Source: an uncultured Alphaproteobacteria bacterium
GTDB lineage: Bacteria; Pseudomonadota; Alphaproteobacteria; HIMB59
Length of the DNA stretch: 64,000 bases
Reading direction: 5' to 3'
Assembly: GCA_902594145.1 (NCBI GenBank)
Contig: CACJLA010000001.1
Location: forward strand, 228,543-292,542
In this document: in pieces, positions 57,757 to 64,000 of the stretch
Numbering within the stretch: position 1 is the stretch's first letter
Layout: every line of letters begins with the position of its first letter
Position numbers and translations under genes: made by a program
The notes under the pieces: model-generated
What the model was told of the DNA's origin: nothing
Databases searched by the model: none
The model's input: only the letters and a program-made list of their open reading frames with translations

Positions 57757-59250
57757 TTATTTTAGATATTCATTGAGAGTATTTTCTACACCCTGTTCAT
57801 AGATCATTGTTAGCCACTTAGAAAAATGATTTTTAAATCCTTCGTCTTCAGAGGTATTTCCATAAATATCCTTTTGCTCCAACCATGTTAAAGGATTTTC
57901 TCTAGATTTTTTGGCACAGGCATTCAATTTTTCCCAATAAGGATCATTAGGCTCAATAACAGAATCATCTTCACGAGTTCCTTCACACATTCGCGCCCAC
58001 AAAGCTTCTGCCAGAGAGAGTCCAATAATCAAAGTACCATTTTCAATTCCATCTTTTATAGATGGAACTATAAAACCTGAATGACGCGATGATCCGTCAA
58101 ATGCTACACGTCTGATTGTATCCTGTATTGATGGATTAGAAAATCTGTTAGCGATAAGTTTGAAGTATTCCAACGGAGTATAACCGGGGACTGGTTTTAT
58201 ATTAGGTATAATTTCATCTTTTTCTACTTTTTCCAATAAATCGCTTATATTTTTATTTCTCATTGCATCCCTTACAGTTTCAATATTTAAAAGTTCAGCT
58301 ACATTGGCTAGGATTTGGTGACCTCCATTAAGGATTCGAATTTTTTGATCCTCATAACCATGAACATTATCTGAAAATTGAACTCCAACTTTCTCCCAAG
58401 GGGGACGCCCTTTACAAAATTTATCTTCAATCACCCATTGACGAAAATCCTCATGTGAAACAGGAACATGATCTTCAATGCCCAAGTTCTTAACAATATT
58501 TATTTCAACTTCCCCAGTGCGTGGAACAATACAATCAACCATAGCATTTGGAAAAGTACAATTTTTATTAATCCACTCAGATAATTCTAAATCTTGTTCC
58601 CGAGCTATCCCTATTACAGCTTGTTTTAGTTTATTGCCATTTTGAATTAAGTTATCGCAGCTCAAGCCAGTAAATGGTCCAGTATCATTTTTCTTTCTAT
58701 TCCTCAATGCCGAAACAATTACCCCGAATACTGTTTTTGGAGCATCAGGATTATTAATATCATTTAATATATCGGGGTGTTTAACATCAAACCCACCATT
58801 TTCATCTAAAAAATACCCTCCCTCTGTTACAGTTAACGAAACAATTTTAATTTTTTGCTCTGACATAGCATTGATTAATTTATGATTATTTTTTTCAATT
58901 GGTACATATCCAATCATAGGTCCAACAATTTCACAGGACTGATTTCCATCAGGATCTAGTTCAATAAGAGTCGTAAGAAAATCTTGCACTTGAAGCCTCT
59001 CTCTCATATTTACATCATATTCTGTAATACCAGACCCAATAATAGCCCAATCTTTTGCTAAATCTTTTTGCATAAGTCGATGCAAGTACCAAGAAAGATG
59101 AGCTCTGTGAAAATTTCCGACACCAATATGTAAAATACCAGCACTTAAATTTGATCGAATGTAATTTGGTTTTAAAATTGGTTTTTGAATTGCTTCAAGG
59201 TTACTTTCATTTAAAAGTAGTAACTGTTTATCTAAGGACTCAGAGATCAA
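57757..59250 (-). CDS. Mannitol dehydrogenase family protein (polyol / fructuronate reductase-like)
   Basis: ILHIGVGNFHRAHLSWYLHRL, PNAMVDCIVPRT, KIRILNGGHQILA. Confidence 0.93.
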   Translation of the reverse strand: MISESLDKQLLLLNESNLEAIQKPILKPNYIRSNLSAGILHIGVGNFHRAHLSWYLHRLMQKDLAKDWAIIGSGITEYDVNMRERLQVQDFLTTLIELDPDGNQSCEIVGPMIGYVPIEKNNHKLINAMSEQKIKIVSLTVTEGGYFLDENGGFDVKHPDILNDINNPDAPKTVFGVIVSALRNRKKNDTGPFTGLSCDNLIQNGNKLKQAVIGIAREQDLELSEWINKNCTFPNAMVDCIVPRTGEVEINIVKNLGIEDHVPVSHEDFRQWVIEDKFCKGRPPWEKVGVQFSDNVHGYEDQKIRILNGGHQILANVAELLNIETVRDAMRNKNISDLLEKVEKDEIIPNIKPVPGYTPLEYFKLIANRFSNPSIQDTIRRVAFDGSSRHSGFIVPSIKDGIENGTLIIGLSLAEALWARMCEGTREDDSVIEPNDPYWEKLNACAKKSRENPLTWLEQKDIYGNTSEDEGFKNHFSKWLTMIYEQGVENTLNEYLK

Positions 59251-59252
59251 AG

Positions 59253-60851
59253 CTAATTTTCTAGCATAATTTCAGTAGCTTTATCAGCTATTGCCATCGC
59301 AGGTGCGTTTGTATTAGCTGCAACAATATTCGGCATCATAGACACATCAAAAACTCTCAAATTTTCAATACCTTTAACTTGAAGCTTTGAGTTTAAAACG
59401 GCCATATCATCAGTATCTTTTCCCATCTTGCAAGTTCCAACTGGGTGCCAATTAGTTTTGACCATCTTTTTACAATAATTTGTCAGCGATTGATCATCAT
59501 TAATATTTTTACCAGGAAGTATTTCTTCTAAAATTATATCTGATAACGGTTTTGTATTAATAACTTTTCTTGCCAATTTAAGACTGGAAATAAATGTTTT
59601 AATATCGTCAACATTGCTCAAAAAATTAGGGTTTATGTTTGGAAGATCTAAAGGATTAGAAGAGTTTAATGTTATTTCTCCTCTGGACTTCGGATTCATA
59701 ATGCATGGAGTTAAAGTAACACCATGATCGGGTTTAATTCCTTTTGTGTCTCTATCTGTATACATAATTTGTACACAGTATAATTTTACTTTTGGTTCAT
59801 TTTGATTTTTTAAATCATCAGGGTTCAAAAATGAGCAACAATCAACGCCGTTTGATGTTACTGGCCCTGACTTAAACAACAAATATTGAATTCCATTTCT
59901 GATCATTCTTAATCCTTTATTTTGTCTAAAATATCCATACCCCTTTTTTGCTCTTGAAATAAAAGGAACCTCATGATGATCTTGAAGGTTTTTGCCAACA
60001 CCCTCTAATTTTTCTTTGATTTCTATTCCAAACTTTTTGAGTTGAGTTTCTTCACCAATGCCTGAATGCATCAATATTTTTGGTGAAACCAAAGATCCAG
60101 CAGTTAGAATAATTTCTTTTCCATAATATTTATCAACTTTTTTTTTGGATATTACCTCTACCCCAGTTGCTTTTTTATTTTCTATAATAACTCTTGTAAC
60201 AATAGTATTTAATTTCATTTGGAAATTTTTATTGTTAGATAAAGGTTTTAGAAGACTAGACACCGTATCACTTCTCTTTCCATCACCGATAGTGTATTGC
60301 ATCAAACCCACACCGTACTGTTCGCCATCATTGAAATCTCTATTATAAGGCAATCCTAAATTTTGCATTGACTTAATATACAAATCCGAACCTTTGGCTA
60401 CATATCCTGGGTCAGAAACTTTAATTGCTCCATCAGAGCCATGAAAACCGCCTGATAATCTCTGATTATTTTCCAATCTTTTATAACTTTCCAATAAAGA
60501 TTGCCAACTCCATCTATCATCGCCTGTATCTTCTACCCACTTTTGATAATCAGACGGCTTACCTCTCATATAAACCATTCCATTTACAGAGGAACCCCCA
60601 CCAAGAACTTTTGCTTGTGCAATATCATGTTGACGATTATTAAGTTGAGGCTGAACAATAGATTTATAGAATTTTAAATAGGGACTTCCATCTAACATTG
60701 GTATCCATCCAGCAGGCATTGATAATAAAGGATTATTATTATTTCCACCCTCTTCTATTAGAAGAACAGAATGACCATTTTCAACTAATTTTGCTGCAGT
60801 GATAGTACCTGAAGTTCCTCCGCCAACGATTATGAAATCAAAAGTTTTCAT
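59253..60851 (-). CDS. GMC oxidoreductase (choline/alcohol dehydrogenase-like)
   Basis: FIIVGGGTSGTITAAKL, KVLGGGSSVNGMVYMRG, NWHPVGTCKMG, ANTNAPAMAIADKA. Confidence 0.94.
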   Translation of the reverse strand: MKTFDFIIVGGGTSGTITAAKLVENGHSVLLIEEGGNNNNPLLSMPAGWIPMLDGSPYLKFYKSIVQPQLNNRQHDIAQAKVLGGGSSVNGMVYMRGKPSDYQKWVEDTGDDRWSWQSLLESYKRLENNQRLSGGFHGSDGAIKVSDPGYVAKGSDLYIKSMQNLGLPYNRDFNDGEQYGVGLMQYTIGDGKRSDTVSSLLKPLSNNKNFQMKLNTIVTRVIIENKKATGVEVISKKKVDKYYGKEIILTAGSLVSPKILMHSGIGEETQLKKFGIEIKEKLEGVGKNLQDHHEVPFISRAKKGYGYFRQNKGLRMIRNGIQYLLFKSGPVTSNGVDCCSFLNPDDLKNQNEPKVKLYCVQIMYTDRDTKGIKPDHGVTLTPCIMNPKSRGEITLNSSNPLDLPNINPNFLSNVDDIKTFISSLKLARKVINTKPLSDIILEEILPGKNINDDQSLTNYCKKMVKTNWHPVGTCKMGKDTDDMAVLNSKLQVKGIENLRVFDVSMMPNIVAANTNAPAMAIADKATEIMLEN

Positions 60852-60894
60852 GTATTATATTAAATATTATATTAATTTTAATTCTGGGGGGTAA

Positions 60895-61659
60895 ATGTTT
60901 TTAGATAAATTCAAATTAGATGGCAAAATTGCCCATATCACTGGAGGTGCAAAAGGGATAGGCCTATCCATTGCACATGCTCTTGGTGAGGCTGGTGCAA
61001 AATTAGTTTTAATTGATAGAGAAGATAAAAATGGTGGAATAGAAGAACTAAAAAAATCTAATTATGATGTGTCTTTTTACGAGGGTGACTTGCTTAATCG
61101 TTCTGTACCAAAGAAAACAATAGATTTTACTTTAGAAAGACATGGAAGAGTTGATATCCTTGTTAATAATGCTGGTGTCGCTCAGCACGGGGACACGGAT
61201 GAATTTAATGATGAAATGTTAGATAAAATTATGGATATTAATTTAGATGTGGTTTTTCGTATGTGTCGATCGGCAATCTCACCAATGAAAAAACAAGGGG
61301 AGGGAGTTATTTTAAATATTGGATCTATGTCAGGATTAGTTTCTAACATACCTCAACCACAAGTGGCCTATAATGCATCCAAAGCTGCAGTCCATATGAT
61401 GACGAAAAGTTTAGCTAGTGATTATGCTAATCAAAACATTCGAGTGAATGCTATTGCCCCAGGTTACGTGAAAACAGATATTACAAATTTACCAAAAAAA
61501 TATGAGCATTGGTACTCCACCTGGGATAAACAAACACCTATGCAACGGATGGCAGAACCTCATGAAATTGCATCCGCCGCACTCTTTTTATGTAGTCCTG
61601 CATCAAGCTACGTTACTGGTGAAGTATTAGTAATTGATGGTGGATATACCACAAGGTAG
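60895..61659 (+). CDS. SDR polyol (sorbitol/galactitol-type) dehydrogenase
   Basis: HITGGAKGIGLSIA, NNAGVAQ, YNASKAAV, YVTGEVLVIDGG. Confidence 0.92.
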   Translation: MFLDKFKLDGKIAHITGGAKGIGLSIAHALGEAGAKLVLIDREDKNGGIEELKKSNYDVSFYEGDLLNRSVPKKTIDFTLERHGRVDILVNNAGVAQHGDTDEFNDEMLDKIMDINLDVVFRMCRSAISPMKKQGEGVILNIGSMSGLVSNIPQPQVAYNASKAAVHMMTKSLASDYANQNIRVNAIAPGYVKTDITNLPKKYEHWYSTWDKQTPMQRMAEPHEIASAALFLCSPASSYVTGEVLVIDGGYTTR

Positions 61660-61696
61660 TTTTGTTTTAACTATCTTTAGAATTATTTGAACTGCA

Positions 61697-62740
61697 TCAA
61701 TTTTCTTCATCAATTTTAATTTGAAGTTTGACATCTGTTGGTCTGTGTTCTGCTGCTCTTTCAAAAGCCTCAACACTCTCCTCAAATTTGAATGTATGAG
61801 TGATCATTGGTTTTACGTCAATTTTTCCACTACCTAATAGTCTAATTGAAGGTTCATATTGATGAGAGTATCTATGAACTGTTTGATACTCCAATCCCTT
61901 TGCAAACAAAATAGCCCAATTCATTGGCACTGGCTCTGCATTATTACCAATGAGCACGACATGAGCTCCAGGTGAACAACATAAAAAAATTGACTCGTAA
62001 GCTTTGACTGCACCACTGCACTCAAAAAAACGATCAACTCCCCAGCCACCAGTATCATCCATAATTCTTTCAGATAAATTTTCAGTGGTTAAATTAACTG
62101 GAATCAAGTCAGGATAGTGATCGCACATTTTTAATTTTTCGCCCAGCACATCAGCAATATAGACTTTTGAACATCCTCCTGCTAACGCTGCCAATCCTGT
62201 GACAAGACCTATAGGACCACAGCCCATAACTAAACCAATTTGCCCTGGTTTAATTTTGGCTTTTGTGACACCCTGCATTCCAACTGCAAGAGGTTCCACC
62301 ATCGCTCCTTCAGCATAAGATAAATTATCAGGTATTTTAAAAACCATATCCCCAGGAAAAACAACTTCAGGCGCAAGACAGCCGTGTATCGGAGGAGTTG
62401 CCCAAAATTTAACTTTTTGGTCGTAGTTGTACATGCCCAATTTATATTCTTTTGATTTTTTACTGACCACTTGGGGTTCAATACAAACTCTATCCCCTAC
62501 CTTTAGAATTTTTTCATTTTCACCAACTGAAATAACGGTACCAGATCCCTCATGGCCTAAAACCATTGGAGCATTAACATGCCATTGACCAATTTTACCA
62601 TGCTCATAATAGTGAATATCAGAACCACAGATACCCACAGTATGCATTTTAATTTTAACATCGTCAGGACCCACCTCTGTTGGTAATTCAATGTCACGCA
62701 ATTTTAATTCTAATTGCTTTTCTAAGACTAAAGCTTTCAT
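61697..62740 (-). CDS. Zinc-dependent polyol dehydrogenase (L-iditol 2-dehydrogenase-like)
   Basis: [40 protein letters not shown]. Confidence 0.93.
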   Translation of the reverse strand: MKALVLEKQLELKLRDIELPTEVGPDDVKIKMHTVGICGSDIHYYEHGKIGQWHVNAPMVLGHEGSGTVISVGENEKILKVGDRVCIEPQVVSKKSKEYKLGMYNYDQKVKFWATPPIHGCLAPEVVFPGDMVFKIPDNLSYAEGAMVEPLAVGMQGVTKAKIKPGQIGLVMGCGPIGLVTGLAALAGGCSKVYIADVLGEKLKMCDHYPDLIPVNLTTENLSERIMDDTGGWGVDRFFECSGAVKAYESIFLCCSPGAHVVLIGNNAEPVPMNWAILFAKGLEYQTVHRYSHQYEPSIRLLGSGKIDVKPMITHTFKFEESVEAFERAAEHRPTDVKLQIKIDEEN

Positions 62741-62746
62741 GTTATA

Positions 62747-62926
62747 TCATCCTTTCCAAATTACAAAAATTATCCACAATAGACCTATTCCTATTGCAAC
62801 ATTTAATGATACGAAGCTCTCCAGAAACCTCATCCAAAATAACTGAAATGCAACGTAGCTTATTACTCCAATAAATAGCCTATCAAACCAATTAGTATTT
62901 AATGGAATAAAACCTCTTTTTTTCAT
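62747..62926 (-). CDS. Small membrane protein (59 aa) in polyol transporter operon
   Basis: Minus-strand translation MKKRGFIPLNTNWFDRLFIGVISYVAFQLFWMRFLESFVSLNVAIGIGLLWIIFVIWKG-stop; absent from the ORF track; 1 nt from the permease stop and 6 nt from the dehydrogenase start. Confidence 0.65.
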   Translation of the reverse strand: MKKRGFIPLNTNWFDRLFIGVISYVAFQLFWMRFLESFVSLNVAIGIGLLWIIFVIWKG

Positions 62927-62927
62927 A

Positions 62928-63782
62928 TTAACCTTTTACTGCCCCAAATGTTAATCCAGCTACTATATGTTTTTGAACTGCAAATAAAAATAATAATGCA
63001 GGTAACATTGACACTAATGCTACTGCAGCCATAGTTCCCCAGTTAGTTCCAGTGGTGGTAACAAATTCTGATAAACCAGTAGGAATAGTTCTCGCATAAA
63101 CACTTGTCAAAGTTGATGCTAATAAATATTCATTCCAAGCAAAAAGAAAACTTAGTAAAGATGTAACTGCTATACCTGGAGCTGCCAATGGAATTATCAG
63201 TTTTCTAAAAATTGTAAATAAATTAGCACCATCAACTATCATAGCTTCATCTAATTCTTTTGGTATACCATCGATTATCCCTTTTAAAAGCCATATAGCA
63301 AAAGGTAAGTTAAAAACACAGTACAATAAAATTAATCCAATTTTTGTATCAAATAAAGTAAAGTCTCCAAATTTAAAGACAGTCGAAAATAATAAAAATA
63401 ATGGTAATAAAAAAGCTGCAGGAGGCGCCATTCGATTAGTCATAGTCCAAAAAAATATACTTTCGGATCCAGGCAATTTAAATCGAGAAAGAGCATAGGT
63501 AGCCATTAATGCTAGTATTGTAACTAATGCTGCATTTGAAGTGGCAACAATAATAGAATTGAAAAGATAGTCAGCATAAATCCCATCAAGAAATGGTTTT
63601 GTAAAGTTTTTCCAGTGAACCTTCTGAAAAAATGTTGGACTTAAATCAGGTTTTCCGAACAATTCTACAGGTGTTCTTGTAGATACTAAAACCATCCAGT
63701 AAATAGGAAATAAAGTGATGATGGTGAGTATACTCCAAAGAAAAGTTGTTCCAATTTTAGAAAAAGTTTTTTTAGTCTTCAT
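62928..63782 (-). CDS. CUT1 polyol/sugar ABC transporter permease (MalG type)
   Basis: [28 protein letters not shown]-terminal [16 protein letters not shown]. Confidence 0.94.
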   Translation of the reverse strand: MKTKKTFSKIGTTFLWSILTIITLFPIYWMVLVSTRTPVELFGKPDLSPTFFQKVHWKNFTKPFLDGIYADYLFNSIIVATSNAALVTILALMATYALSRFKLPGSESIFFWTMTNRMAPPAAFLLPLFLLFSTVFKFGDFTLFDTKIGLILLYCVFNLPFAIWLLKGIIDGIPKELDEAMIVDGANLFTIFRKLIIPLAAPGIAVTSLLSFLFAWNEYLLASTLTSVYARTIPTGLSEFVTTTGTNWGTMAAVALVSMLPALLFLFAVQKHIVAGLTFGAVKG

Positions 63783-64000
63783 TTTTTCCCCTTGCGACCA
63801 TCACACTATATAAAACCCAACAAATAACAATTGTGATATATAGATATAAAATAGACATTGCAGAACCTAATCCATAATACCTTTTTTCAAAAACTTCTTT
63901 CCAAATGTGAATACCTGTAAAACGTGTTGCATATCCAGGACCACCACCTGTTAGCATCCAGACCTCATCAACAATTTTTAATGAGTCCATTAATCTAATA
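63772..64000 (-). CDS. CUT1 polyol/sugar ABC transporter permease (MalF type), 5' part outside window
   Basis: Frame stays open to the window edge upstream of the track ATG at 63990; [25 protein letters not shown] is a MalF-type C-terminal segment. Confidence 0.9.
   Translation of the reverse strand, partial: IRLMDSLKIVDEVWMLTGGGPGYATRFTGIHIWKEVFEKRYYGLGSAMSILYLYITIVICWVLYSVMVARGKNED

Noticed and set aside
1-64000. CRISPR arrays, IS elements, prophage, tRNA or rRNA genes
   Set aside because: Looked for direct-repeat arrays, transposase or integrase motifs and cloverleaf or rRNA-like stretches by eye; none seen. A tRNAscan/Infernal run would be needed to exclude small RNAs.

Overview
A 64 kb, AT-rich, densely coding window, probably from a marine alphaproteobacterium (inference from gene content and composition only). 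It is mostly a foraging locus for osmolytes, sugars and glycosides. From left to right: (1) an M24 peptidase-fold gene resembling DddP, cut by the window edge, with a class-I methyltransferase-like gene; (2) a betaine demethylation-type cluster of BHMT-like, FAD oxidase, DapA-family and Rieske oxygenase genes; (3) rhodanese, ferredoxin-NADP reductase and aldose dehydrogenase; (4) an FGGY kinase plus class-II aldolase pair; (5) GalE, a CUT1 ABC importer, GH4 alpha-galactosidase, GalT and GalK; (6) an IolD-like gene with dehydrogenases; (7) GH42, an MsmK/UgpC-type ATPase, cupin, Gfo/Idh/MocA and GH4, divergent from a second CUT1 importer with NagB-like and ROK genes; (8) an Atm1-like exporter; (9) GH1 and GH4 with an AglEFG-like importer; (10) a CsoR-type repressor, cytochrome c and DUF4396-like protein with a perfect operator-like palindrome; (11) an L-rhamnose locus (LldD-like, FGGY kinase, aldolase/SDR fusion, RhaSTPQ-like importer, RhaI) with an embedded Anabaena-sensory-rhodopsin-transducer-like gene; (12) a polyol locus running off the right edge. 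The observations most worth follow-up are: stem-loops just downstream of all four complete sugar-binding-protein genes, one of which holds the next gene's start codon in its loop; no recognisable sugar-responsive transcription factor; the ASRT-like gene inside the rhamnose operon; the betaine cluster; an atypical GH4/MocA/cupin cluster; and the CsoR palindrome. No tRNA, rRNA, CRISPR, IS element or phage was recognised. Family calls come from reading motifs in the translations; no database search was run.
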